A stretch of 64,000 nt of DNA from assembly GCF_005404815.1 (NCBI RefSeq), contig NZ_BJDF01000007.1:1-64000 (forward strand), read 5' to 3'. The stretch comes from Companilactobacillus huachuanensis (GTDB lineage: Bacteria > Bacillota > Bacilli > Lactobacillales > Lactobacillaceae). This document shows, one piece after another, positions 49,030 to 57,617 of this stretch; position 1 is the first letter of the stretch; each line of letters begins with the position of its first letter. Below the pieces are notes generated by a model that did no database searches, was not told the DNA's origin, and saw only the letters and a program-made list of their open reading frames with translations. The position numbers and the translations under genes are program-made.

Positions 49030-49908
49030 ATGGATCATGAAAAAGTAACGGGTAAGCGTTTCTTTTACGTAACTGTGCTGAATGTATTGATTACTATTAC
49101 AGAATTTGTTGGAGGCTTCTTTTCGGGAAGCTTAGGATTGATCTCTGATGCATTCCACAATTTGGAAGATTCACTGTCAATTGTAATTTCATACGCAGCT
49201 AACGTTATTGGCAAGCGCAAGAATAATACTAAAAAAACTTTTGGATACAAACGAGCTGAAATTTTAGCAGCATTCGTTAATTCAATTGTTCTAGTCGTGA
49301 TAACGTTAATGATGGTTTTTGAATCCTTTAGACGATTATCGCAACCGCAACATATCAATGGTAAATTGATGATGATTGTTTCTTTGATCGGACTAGCAGC
49401 TAATTTTATTTCAATGCTGATGCTATTGGGCGGATCGAAGCATAATTTAAATATCAAAGCGACTTTTTTACATATGTTGACAGATACATTGTCTTCAGTC
49501 GGTGTTTTTATTGCCTCAATCTTTGTAATTCTGTTCAATTGGAATTGGGTCGACCCAATCATAACCATTCTAATCGCTATTTGGCTCTTAAAAGAAGCTT
49601 ATACGGTTGTTTCTGAAACGATTAATATCCTGATGGAGGCAAGTCCCAAAATTGATTTGGACGCCGTTCAGGCCGCAATTTTGACAATACCTGAAATCGT
49701 CAAAGTTCATCACGTACACTTATGGATGATAGATGAAAATCACATCATGTTGGATGCACATATTAATGTTAAGAGAAATTGTAATATGGCCGAATTAGAT
49801 GGACTTTATGATCAAGTCGATAAGTTGTTAAAAGACAAGTTCAATATAACGCATGTAACTTTGCAGGCTGAGTGTTCAAGAGGATTGGATAATTCGTTGA
49901 TTGATTAA
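49030..49908 (+). CDS. Cation diffusion facilitator (CzcD/ZitB-like)
   Basis: A 292-residue membrane exporter of divalent metals, likely Zn2+ driven by proton exchange. It has six membrane segments. The metal site residues lie in LISDAFHNLEDS (TM2) and ATFLHMLTDTLSSVGV (TM5). A cytosolic C-terminal domain (VHHVHLWMIDENHIMLDAHIN) carries dimer-interface metals. SD GAGGTGG. Metal specificity is not certain. Confidence 0.92.
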   Translation: MDHEKVTGKRFFYVTVLNVLITITEFVGGFFSGSLGLISDAFHNLEDSLSIVISYAANVIGKRKNNTKKTFGYKRAEILAAFVNSIVLVVITLMMVFESFRRLSQPQHINGKLMMIVSLIGLAANFISMLMLLGGSKHNLNIKATFLHMLTDTLSSVGVFIASIFVILFNWNWVDPIITILIAIWLLKEAYTVVSETINILMEASPKIDLDAVQAAILTIPEIVKVHHVHLWMIDENHIMLDAHINVKRNCNMAELDGLYDQVDKLLKDKFNITHVTLQAECSRGLDNSLID

Positions 49909-49972
49909 TAAGAATGTAGAATTGTGCTAGTATTAGAAGGTAATTCTATATGAAAGTTGGGAATGTCGTAAT

Positions 49973-50647
49973 ATGGTAAAACTTGTCATGGTAAGGCATG
50001 GAGAGAGTATTGCTAATGCTTTAAATCAATATACGGGGTGGAATAATGTTGGTTTAACTCAAGAGGGCATCGTCCAAGCACACGTGGCCGCTAAAAAGTT
50101 GCAAGGTTTTTATTTTGATCATGTACACACATCTGTTTTGCAAAGGGCTATCATCACAGCTTATATTATTCAAGATGATTTGAATCTTAACTACGTGCCA
50201 ATCACTAAGTCTTGGCGCTTAAATGAACGTCATTATGGAGCCTTACGAGGTCAAAATAAGGATGCTACTAGACGTGAATTCGGTGTTGAACAAGTTCATC
50301 TGTGGCGTAGAAGTTTCTATTCTGTTCCCCCAGAATTGTCCAAACCAGATCCTAATGTTGGTCCTTACAAATATTATGAGTCTAGTATTATGCCGGTTGC
50401 TGAAAGTTTATATGAAGCTTATCAACGGATCATTCCGTATTATGTTGATCATGTTGCCCCGGAATTGTTGGACAATAAGAATCAATTAATTGTTGCTCAC
50501 GGTAGTACTATCAGGGCTTTGATCAAGTATATTGAGGGAATCAGCGACAAGGACATAGACGGAATTGAAGTTGCAAATGGTAAACCATTGATTTACGAAT
50601 TTGATAAAAATTTTAATATTATTAGCAGTAATCGCACAGAAAAATAA
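49973..50647 (+). CDS. gpmA: 2,3-bisphosphoglycerate-dependent phosphoglycerate mutase
   Basis: A 224-residue histidine phosphatase-fold enzyme. The catalytic His is in MVRHGESIANALNQYTGWNNVGLT (His8). The substrate loop LNERHYGALRGQNK and the second His in IVAHGSTIRAL are as in dPGM. It converts 3- and 2-phosphoglycerate in glycolysis; the gene may be a paralogue, since housekeeping copies are usual elsewhere. It lacks the long C-terminus of Escherichia coli GpmA. Start with weak SD TTGGGA. Confidence 0.9.
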   Translation: MVKLVMVRHGESIANALNQYTGWNNVGLTQEGIVQAHVAAKKLQGFYFDHVHTSVLQRAIITAYIIQDDLNLNYVPITKSWRLNERHYGALRGQNKDATRREFGVEQVHLWRRSFYSVPPELSKPDPNVGPYKYYESSIMPVAESLYEAYQRIIPYYVDHVAPELLDNKNQLIVAHGSTIRALIKYIEGISDKDIDGIEVANGKPLIYEFDKNFNIISSNRTEK

Positions 50648-50662
50648 TTATTTTTGAAAATA

Positions 50663-50716
50663 AATGAAAGATGTATTCAAGTCGAAAGAGACTTTGAATG
50701 CACTTTCATTTTTTTT
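50663..50716 (+). terminator. Terminator of gpmA
   Basis: AATGAAAG...CTTTCATT with inner ATTCAAGTC/GACTTTGAAT pairing and eight T. Confidence 0.88.
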
Positions 50717-50968
50717 ACTTTTTTAAAAGAAAATGCTTTCTTTTTGAAAATAATGCGTTAAACTATTTAAATGGTCTAGATAAGTTATGACATTTTTTTA
50801 GTGCCAAAAGTACTTATTCAGACAATTTGATTGTAATAATGTTCGTTTAATCATGAGTAGTAGAGATTGAATTATGAGAAACAAGTAGTTCTTTATGCAA
50901 ATCAGATATACCACATTAAAAAAATAATTATTACTAATATTCAGTTTAAAACAAGAAGGAGTTTCATA

Positions 50969-51826
50969 ATGAATATTTTAATTGCGTTAATTCCAGCGCT
51001 TGGTTGGGGCTTCATGCCAATCATTACTGGTAAAGTTGGGGGATCTCCAGTCAACCAAATGTTCGGAATTGGTGCTGGTGCAACCGTTGTTGGTTTGATC
51101 TCTTATCTAGTTACACAACCAAGTGTTAGTGCTCAAGCTTTTTGGTTCTCAGTTCTCTGTGGTGCCTTATGGACGATCGGTCAAATCGGTCAGTTCATTT
51201 CTTTCAAGCGTATCGGCGTTTCAGGAACAGTTCCACTATCAACAGTTTTTCAATTAGTTGGTAACTCAGTTATCGGAATGTTGATTTTTGGTGATTGGTC
51301 CGGAGTACATGCCAAAGTTATTGGTATCATCGCTTTAGCTATCGTTGTTATCGGTGCTTTATTGACGTCAGTTTCAGATAGCACCGATGGACAAAAGATG
51401 CAGACTAAGGATGCACTCTTTCTATTATGTACAACAGTTGGATTTTGGATCTATTCTTCATTTCCAAATATGCCAATTGTTAAGGCTGAAAGTCCAACAG
51501 GTATCTTTCTACCAGAAATGTTAGGAATTTTACTAGGATCAATCATTTACGCTTTATTTACAGATAAAAATTCATTTAAACAGAAGCAACAATATCAAAA
51601 TATGATTGCCGGGGTTGCTTGGGGAATTGCGGCATTTGCGTACATCTTCTCAGCCAAAGCCAACGGTAATACATCGGCATTTATCTGGACGCAATTGAAC
51701 GTAGTGATTGGAACATTTGGTGGGATCTTCGTCCTACATGAACAAAAGAGTAGCCGTGAATTGAAGTTTACTATCTTAGGAATCGTATTAATTGTAGTAG
51801 GTAGTGTGGCTACATCATTCGCATAA
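50969..51826 (+). CDS. GRP-family sugar transporter (glucose/ribose porter)
   Basis: A 285-residue protein with about ten membrane segments in two related halves, of the drug/metabolite transporter superfamily. The start ALIPALGWGFMPIITGKVGG and the segment TVFQLVGNSVIGMLIFGDW fit the GRP family (GlcU/RbsU). Likely proton-coupled, non-PTS uptake of glucose or ribose. The start at 50969 follows AGAAGGAG; a longer frame to 50867 has no site. The intergenic repeat starts four bases after the stop. Confidence 0.85.
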   Translation: MNILIALIPALGWGFMPIITGKVGGSPVNQMFGIGAGATVVGLISYLVTQPSVSAQAFWFSVLCGALWTIGQIGQFISFKRIGVSGTVPLSTVFQLVGNSVIGMLIFGDWSGVHAKVIGIIALAIVVIGALLTSVSDSTDGQKMQTKDALFLLCTTVGFWIYSSFPNMPIVKAESPTGIFLPEMLGILLGSIIYALFTDKNSFKQKQQYQNMIAGVAWGIAAFAYIFSAKANGNTSAFIWTQLNVVIGTFGGIFVLHEQKSSRELKFTILGIVLIVVGSVATSFA

Positions 51827-51829
51827 ATA

Positions 51830-52149
51830 TTTAAAGGTTTAAAGGTTGGTTAAGTATGCCGTTTCCAGAGCTGAGAGTATTCAATTGCTGCGCGGAACGG
51901 CCCGAGCCAAAGAGCGGTCTCGAACCTCGGTTGAAGCCTCGCAAAAACAGCGAGTCTTCAACACGTCCGGTGGTGTAAGGACTAAAGTCCTAACGCCACT
52001 TTCGCTGCAAATGAATACTCTCAGCTCTTCCAACTAGTTTATTTTTGAGGGTCAGGAACAATAAAATTTAGACTTATGATTATTTGAATAAATTAGTCTA
52101 TGGCTGTAATAACATGGTTATATAAATTTTTCACTTTTCAATCTTCAAC
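51830..52149 (+). repeat. Intergenic repeat, full-length copy after GRP transporter gene
   Basis: The outer ends TTAAAGGTTTAAAGG and CTTTTCAATCTTCAA are slightly decayed. Inner arms and both hairpins are intact. Hairpin 1 is CTCGC/GCGAG. Hairpin 2 uses GGACT/AGTCC instead of ATTGC/GCAAT, a five-pair compensatory swap. A terminator starts nine bases after its end, so the element lies within the 3' UTR of the transporter transcript. Confidence 0.92.
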
Positions 52150-52157
52150 ATATAGAG

Positions 52158-52200
52158 AAAAAATGCAGTAATCCCACAAAAAGGATTGCTGCATTTTTTT
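52158..52200. terminator. Bidirectional terminator after GRP gene and repeat
   Basis: AAAAATGCAGTAATCC pairs with GGATTGCTGCATTTTTTT. It also follows the leftward protein fragment at 52199-52336. Confidence 0.88.
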
Positions 52201-52336
52201 AGTTAATGTTTGGTAGCGTATCTAAACTGATTGCACGTCCAATAAGCTTGAAGTCAGTATGCAGTGCATGTGGAGTTAGGGCCTTAAATACACCACGTAC
52301 GACTTTTGAGACTTGGTTTTCCTCATAGCAGACGGA
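52199..52336 (-). pseudogene. C-terminal remnant of an unidentified protein
   Basis: A 45-codon open stretch without a start (SVCYEENQVSKVVRG, then ALTPHALHTDFKLIGR) ends in TAA directly at a terminator. The phase is closed upstream by TAG. Its composition is protein-like and the stop abuts the terminator, suggesting the tail of a gene whose body was lost when the adjacent family B gene arrived. I do not recognise the parent. Confidence 0.35.
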
Positions 52337-52343
52337 CTATATA

Positions 52344-52637
52344 CTATTGATTATCAGAGGCAGCCTCAAGCATATTATCCTTCAAATAATCGAATTCACC
52401 ATAGCCACTATATAGAAAAATAAAGCGCTTTCCATTATAATTAAATTTGATTCTGTTCCAACCATAATATGAGTCTTCAGTAATATTTTTTATTTCTGAA
52501 ACAGGAACTGTAATCTTGTCAATGTTGACAACTCCTTTTAGAGATGAGATATAGAGATTGTGATTGGAGAATTTGAAACTAACGTATCCATAACTAATAC
52601 CTAATTTTTGATCAATAACTTGAATGTATGCAAACAT
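52344..52637 (-). CDS. Small unknown protein, family B (copy 1)
   Basis: A 97-residue protein starting MFAYIQVIDQKLG. The second half VPVSEIKNITEDSYYGWNRIKF and FIFLYSGYGEFDYLK matches the paralogue at 53907-54194 closely in pattern (YYGxxRIxF, then FLYxGYGExxYL). The alternating hydrophobic strands suggest a small PH-like beta fold. ATG at 52637 with AAAGGA ten bases upstream. I do not recognise the family. Confidence 0.7.
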   Translation of the reverse strand: MFAYIQVIDQKLGISYGYVSFKFSNHNLYISSLKGVVNIDKITVPVSEIKNITEDSYYGWNRIKFNYNGKRFIFLYSGYGEFDYLKDNMLEAASDNQ

Positions 52638-52670
52638 GATTTTCACGTCCTTTTCTTAATTCGCCTCTAG

Positions 52671-52699
52671 AGTAGGTTATAGAACGCGTTTCATAGCAA
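52671..52699 (-). promoter_or_regulatory. Promoter-like motif of family B copy 1, shared with the sRNA locus
   Basis: On the minus strand TTGCTA (52694-52699), then ATGAAACGCGTTC and a weak -10 (CCTACT). The same GAACGCGTTTCA sits in the same place relative to the -35 hexamer at 46456-46467. The centre AACGCGTT is palindromic, so a shared regulator is possible. Confidence 0.45.
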
Positions 52700-52780
52700 G
52701 GGTATTGCTTAAGAAAAAGTTAATTTGTATAGAACCAGTTCGACAATTATTAACTAAAATGACACAGAGGATAGCGTATT

Positions 52781-53599
52781 ATGATAAAACACATTTTTTC
52801 CGATATGGATGGAACCCTGTTACAAAGTAATTGTAAAATCAGTGAAAAGAACGTTAAGGTAATTAAGGACAGTCAGATTCCTTTTACATTAGTTTCAGCA
52901 CGATCACCAAGAGAGATGATTGAAACCATTGATAAACTTGATTTACATGAGCCACAAATTGCTTTCAATGGCGGTCTTATTTTTCAAAAAACTGCTCAGG
53001 GGAAAAGAATTCTCCAATCAGAGCCAATTAGTGTGGATGGAATAAGCCAAGTATTAACGATATTGAGGCAAGAATTTCCTGATGTTAGCTGCTCGTTGTA
53101 TGATTTGGACAATTGGTATGTTGAAAAAATCGATAAGGGTATCGAATATGAGGCTCAAACATGTGATTTTGAACCAATTGTTACTGATTTTGTTTCTTTA
53201 CTGAAACAGGATGGCCTAAAAGTTTTCAAAATCATGTTAATTTCGTTCGATTTACAGGAAATGAAAGCAATGAATGAAAAACTTGAACACTTAAATTCAG
53301 GTGATGTGACTGTAACTCAGTCCGCCGAGAATTACCTTGAAATCACTCATAGACTGGCTAAGAAGTCGCGTGGTATCAGATATATACAGGATTTAGAGAA
53401 TTTGACTAAGGAAGATATGGCAGCGTTTGGAGATGGCTATAATGACCTAGTTATGCTTGAACAAGTAGGGACACCAATTGTTATGGACAATGCCTTGCCC
53501 GGAGTAAAAGATTATGCAAAGTTTATTACCAACGACAATGATCACGATGGTGTAGCCTTTGGAATTCAAAAATATTTAAGTTCTGAATCGTCAATATAG
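52781..53599 (+). CDS. Cof-type HAD phosphatase
   Basis: A 272-residue HAD hydrolase of the Cof/YbiV type, with a large C2 cap. Motif I is FSDMDGTLLQSN. Motif II is the Ser in LVSARSPREM. Motif III Lys is in HRLAKKSRGIRYI, and motif IV GDGYNDLVMLEQVGTPIVM. It acts on sugar phosphates, flavin or PLP-type phosphates; the substrate is not evident. SD AGAGGATAG before ATG. It stands alone. Confidence 0.9.
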   Translation: MIKHIFSDMDGTLLQSNCKISEKNVKVIKDSQIPFTLVSARSPREMIETIDKLDLHEPQIAFNGGLIFQKTAQGKRILQSEPISVDGISQVLTILRQEFPDVSCSLYDLDNWYVEKIDKGIEYEAQTCDFEPIVTDFVSLLKQDGLKVFKIMLISFDLQEMKAMNEKLEHLNSGDVTVTQSAENYLEITHRLAKKSRGIRYIQDLENLTKEDMAAFGDGYNDLVMLEQVGTPIVMDNALPGVKDYAKFITNDNDHDGVAFGIQKYLSSESSI

Positions 53600-53788
53600 A
53601 TTAATGGTTAAAAAATCACTTGTCAGACAGGATTATTCGATAAGCTAGAGTTGGACGGTCAAATAGATAAAACGAGCTGACAACGCAAATTTTGATAACC
53701 TCAAGTGAATTGAGTTAATATCGAATTTAAATTAGGCATAAGGAATAAAGAGTGAGCCAAAATACGGTCGACTTTCGATTGTTAACCT

Positions 53789-53833
53789 AAATAGACGCTG
53801 TAATCCAGCTTTGGATTACAGCGTCTATTTGGT
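53789..53833. terminator. Bidirectional hairpin in the gap between Cof phosphatase and family B copy 2
   Basis: AAATAGACGCTGTAATCC...GGATTACAGCGTCTATTT, a perfect stem. The gap 53600-53906 otherwise holds only a small GTCGC/GCGAC hairpin (53854-53872) and AT-rich sequence. Confidence 0.88.
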
Positions 53834-53906
53834 TTAAACTGAAAATTTAAGTTTGTCGCGCGTTTAAGCGACATTTGTAATGATAATAATGTTTAATGTC
53901 CAAAAT

Positions 53907-54194
53907 CTATGCCTTCATAGTTTTAAGTAGGTGTTGTTCAAGGTACTGTTCTTCACCATATCCAGTGTAAAGAAAGGAGTACTTTTTACCCTGATATATA
54001 AAACTGATACGATCCTCGCCATAGAATTTATTAATCTGTAAGTCAACAATTTTAGAGAATGGGATATTGATACGGTGTAGAGCTTTCATACCTCTAACGA
54101 TTGTCATTGATAGTTGCTCGTTTTCAATATTATAGAAGACATAACCTTTAAATACTTTAGAATCCTTGTCGATAATTTGAATATAGGTGTACAT
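53907..54194 (-). CDS. Small unknown protein, family B (copy 2)
   Basis: A 95-residue paralogue of the protein at 52344-52637. It begins MYTYIQIIDKDSKVF and has INIPFSKIVDLQINKFYGEDRI and YSFLYTGYGEEQYLEQHLL. ATG at 54194 with AAGGTG. It is divergent from the frameshifted family A gene, so family A and B genes occur as a pair here. The function is unknown; a PH-like fold is a guess from the strand pattern. Confidence 0.72.
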   Translation of the reverse strand: MYTYIQIIDKDSKVFKGYVFYNIENEQLSMTIVRGMKALHRINIPFSKIVDLQINKFYGEDRISFIYQGKKYSFLYTGYGEEQYLEQHLLKTMKA

Positions 54195-54427
54195 AAGATT
54201 CACACCTTCTTTCCACAAATATCAATCAATAAAAAAATATGTATTATTGATTGATGTGAATTATAAACGCTAATTTATGGAGGAATGAAATCAGACACTT
54301 AGAACTGACAAGACGTCTATTATTGAGCCAGATCGTTGCTAAAAGTGTGAATAGAAGCTATTTTTAGTTTAAATCTTATAAAGTTGTTAATAATAAAAAT
54401 TAGCAACTGAAAAAGTAGGCGATGAAG

Positions 54428-54945
54428 ATGGAAAAGAGCTTTGCAAGAAAGTTAAATTGGAAACCCTTATTTAACAGTTTGGTTCTTGGTGCAGCAATTG
54501 GAAGTTTTACGTATATCTTGGCTGATAATGATATAACCGCTGGTATTGTACTGGGAACAGTAGCATTTTTAATTCAAAGTACAATTGTTTATCCACGCTA
54601 TTTACCAAGCTTGTATGGATGTTGGAAGGTTAACGACGGGGCAGTATCATACTACGATTACAATACGTGGACGAAACGAATAAAGGCTATCTTTTTACCT
54701 ATTGGAAAAAGCAGGAATCAGTTTCGTTTGAAGATATCATATCCTACTCTTTGGTTGTTAATAAAAAGGCCGATAAGGTGTTACCACATTATATTATTTT
54801 GAAATTAGATAACGGGCACGATGTTGCCTTGGACTTATCTTGGAATCTGCTGAAATCAGGTGCTCCTGAAAAGGATGTTGAATGGGTGGTTGACTTCATT
54901 ACTTCTAAGTTGAATCAGAAAACGGTACAGATTTTGCAGATGTGA
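54428..54945 (+). pseudogene. Unknown membrane protein, family A (frameshifted paralogue)
   Basis: This matches the protein at 45738-46271: two membrane segments, then GCWKVNDGAVSYYDYNTWTKRIKAIF. The frame breaks at an A run (54706-54710). One more A would join it to the downstream frame that continues QESVSFEDIISYSLVVNKK and ALDLSWNLLKSG, again like the paralogue. So the gene is either a recent pseudogene, phase-variable, or a sequencing error in the homopolymer. Start ATG 54428 or 54422. Confidence 0.75.
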
Positions 54946-54978
54946 ATGGTTAGTTTATGTTTAATTTTCGGTTGAGAA

Positions 54979-55307
54979 CTAAAGGTTGAAAGTTTGATGA
55001 GTTATGCCGTTTCCAGAGCTGAAAGCATTCATATGCTGCGCGGTACGCTTCGAGCCAAAAAGCGGTCTCGAATCTCGGTTGAAGCCTTACCAAAAAACGG
55101 TAAGTCTCCAACACGCCCGGTGGTGTAAGGACTAAAGTCCTTACACCACTTTCGCGGCAAATGAATACTTTCAGCTCTTCCAACTAGTTTTTTAATAATA
55201 ATAATGTTCAACTGTGATCTCTTGCCATCTAACTAAATCGGTGAATAAATTGAATTTAGGACTGGAACAGCAATGTTTATATCACATTTTCACCTTTCAA
55301 CCTTCAG
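54979..55307 (+). repeat. Intergenic repeat, full-length and most diverged core, after family A pseudogene
   Basis: Perfect outer ends CTAAAGGTTGAAAG and CTTTCAACCTTCAG. The core shows compensatory changes in three helices. The inner arm has GAAAG (55021-55025) with CTTTC on the right. Hairpin 1 is CTTACC/GGTAAG (55086-55091 and 55099-55104). Hairpin 2 is GGACT/AGTCC with lower stem GTGTAA/TTACAC now fully Watson-Crick. A terminator starts seven bases after its end. Confidence 0.94.
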
Positions 55308-55313
55308 GTTGAG

Positions 55314-55364
55314 AAAATAAAAGAGCAGATAATCAGGGAAAACTGATTATCTGCTCTTATTTTA
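55314..55364. terminator. Bidirectional terminator between repeat and kup
   Basis: AAGAGCAGATAATCA...TGATTATCTGCTCTT with A- and T-rich flanks. It ends kup from the right and the repeat-containing transcript from the left. Confidence 0.9.
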
Positions 55365-55408
55365 TTTATATATGCAATGGTTCTAAAACGAGTTCCGCAA
55401 GCCAATTT

Positions 55409-57493
55409 CTAATCTTCGTCATCATCATCAATTTCTTCGTCGACTTTAATATCTTTCAAAGCTGAACGATCTTTTCTGACTAAACGTAAACGGTTGAGTG
55501 AAACTTTTCCAAGTACTAAAGGTACACGTTCTTCGACTACATCGCTGTAGGAAAGTCCGAACCAGTTAGCAGGAGAGATGAATTTTTGTAAGAAGAAGCG
55601 CATGTGAATAACACTCTTCTTTAAACTACTGATCTTAGTGTCCGGTGAAAGGACTTCTTTGATGATAACAAATGAGAAGTCACCAACGTCACGATCAGGA
55701 ATGGTTGTATATTTCTGTGGCTGTGGCTTGATCTCGCCGTTAGACATCATATCGTTAACGACTTGACGTAAGTAAACATTGACCTTTTGATCAACTCTGA
55801 ATCCTAAATAAAGTTGAACGCTGACCATGTAGTCAGTATCGAAAGTTTCAACGCTATAAGCAGCTGTATATGGTTCATCAGTAACATTTACAGTTACAAA
55901 CCAGTAGACTTGAGCACGTTTTGGACGCTTATCAAGAATTGAATAAAGGATATTCTTCTTGATACGGTAGCCATCGTGAATCTTAGTTAGGTAAACCAAG
56001 TTAGTTGTATAAAGTGGGTAACTTGGATCTTTTCTCAAATCATTTAGTTGATGTTTGAAAGCTAACAGTGAAACGAAGTGACTCCGGAAGGTATTGTCAT
56101 CCTTGAGTCTTTCACCATATCTCCAAATGAACATAACAGCAATAAGTAAGGCGGCAATAAACATAGTAATGTAGGCACCGTGAATGAACTTACTACTGTT
56201 GGTTACGAAGAAAATACTTTCAATGATAAAGAAGAAACTGATAATAACTGTCGTAAAGAATCGATTAGCACGTTTCATCAACAACCATTGATGGAGCAAG
56301 ATTGTTGTCATTAACATTGTAATAGTAATTTCTAGACCATAGGCATTTGACATGTTTTCGGAAGTTTTGAAATAGAAGACGATGAACAAACAAACAATCC
56401 AGATAATTGAGTTAACTGTTGGAATATAAAGTTGACCTTTGAAATTAGTTGGATAATAAGTTTTCAATCTTGGGAAGATCTTCAATTTGGTAGCTTCAGA
56501 TACTAATGTGTAAGAACCAGAGATCAAGGCTTGAGAAGCGATGATGGCGGCCATGGCTGACAGGAAGATTCCGAAGAGTCTGAAATCAGCTGGAATAGAT
56601 TGGTAGAAAGGATTCATTGCTGAACCCATGTTTTGAAGCATGTGATTATCTTTAACGCTTGAAAGCCAGGCTGCTTGTCCTAAATAACTTAGCAATAAGC
56701 AAATTTTAACGAATGGCCAACTAGTATAAATATTTGGTCGACCAACGTGGCCCATATCAGAATAGAGGGCTTCAGCACCAGTGGTAGCAAGGAAAATACT
56801 ACCAAGAATGAAGATACCACGAATATTGATTGGGCTTCTGAGCAATGCAAAAGCATAATATGGGTTCAAAGCACGAAGCATTGACCAATCGGATGATAGA
56901 TTGATGATTCCCATTAAACCAAGGAATGTGAACCAAACTAACATGATAGGACCAAAGGCTCTACCGATTAATTGAGTACCAAATCTTTGGATAAAGAAGA
57001 GGGTCGACAAAATAATCAGTGTAACAATGATTACTTGATTCTGATTTCCAATCAAAACGGTATTGTGAATGGCGATGCCCTTCAGACCTTCGATTGCGGC
57101 AGTGACAGTAACAGCAGGTGTCATCATACCGTCGGCTAAGAAAGTTGCCCCACCAACCATAGCCGGAATAATCAGCCACTTAGCACGCTTTCTAACCAAA
57201 GTGTAGAGGGCGAAAATACCACCTTCACCACGGTTATCAGCACGTAAAGCAATTAAAACGTACTTAATTGTCGTGACTAAAGTCAGTGTCCAAAATATTA
57301 ATGAAACACTGCCTAGAATAAAATCAGTGGACATTTTTTCCAGTCCACCGTTCCCAACCATTAAAGAGTGCATAACATATAGAGGCGAAGTACCAATGTC
57401 TCCATAAACGATTCCTAAAGCAATTAGGAATCCTGCAACACTCTTCTTTGAATGGGGGTTATTCTTTAATGAATTTAGTTGTGTCTTTTCCAT
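55409..57493 (-). CDS. kup: KUP-family potassium uptake transporter
   Basis: A 694-residue membrane protein with about twelve membrane segments followed by a cytosolic C-terminal domain (residues about 460-694). The start of the transport domain GIVYGDIGTSPLYVMHSL and RADNRGEGGIFALYTLVRKRAKW are signatures of Kup. It imports K+ with protons. The acidic C-terminal tail (DEEIDDDDED) is notable. Start at 57493 with GGAGAT; no c-di-AMP riboswitch is visible in the short upstream gap. Confidence 0.95.
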   Translation of the reverse strand: MEKTQLNSLKNNPHSKKSVAGFLIALGIVYGDIGTSPLYVMHSLMVGNGGLEKMSTDFILGSVSLIFWTLTLVTTIKYVLIALRADNRGEGGIFALYTLVRKRAKWLIIPAMVGGATFLADGMMTPAVTVTAAIEGLKGIAIHNTVLIGNQNQVIIVTLIILSTLFFIQRFGTQLIGRAFGPIMLVWFTFLGLMGIINLSSDWSMLRALNPYYAFALLRSPINIRGIFILGSIFLATTGAEALYSDMGHVGRPNIYTSWPFVKICLLLSYLGQAAWLSSVKDNHMLQNMGSAMNPFYQSIPADFRLFGIFLSAMAAIIASQALISGSYTLVSEATKLKIFPRLKTYYPTNFKGQLYIPTVNSIIWIVCLFIVFYFKTSENMSNAYGLEITITMLMTTILLHQWLLMKRANRFFTTVIISFFFIIESIFFVTNSSKFIHGAYITMFIAALLIAVMFIWRYGERLKDDNTFRSHFVSLLAFKHQLNDLRKDPSYPLYTTNLVYLTKIHDGYRIKKNILYSILDKRPKRAQVYWFVTVNVTDEPYTAAYSVETFDTDYMVSVQLYLGFRVDQKVNVYLRQVVNDMMSNGEIKPQPQKYTTIPDRDVGDFSFVIIKEVLSPDTKISSLKKSVIHMRFFLQKFISPANWFGLSYSDVVEERVPLVLGKVSLNRLRLVRKDRSALKDIKVDEEIDDDDED

Positions 57494-57617
57494 ATAAATA
57501 ATCTCCAAAAATAAACAGTTCAACGGCGATTATAACATTAGAATTGCTAGTATGAAACCACTTAATTTTGGTCTAGTGATTTTCGCTATATATCACAGCA
57601 ATTAATCGTAGTTGGTA

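Noticed and set aside
57494-57617. c-di-AMP (ydaO-type) riboswitch upstream of kup
   Set aside because: The gap is about 120 bases and lacks the conserved elements; only a promoter would fit.
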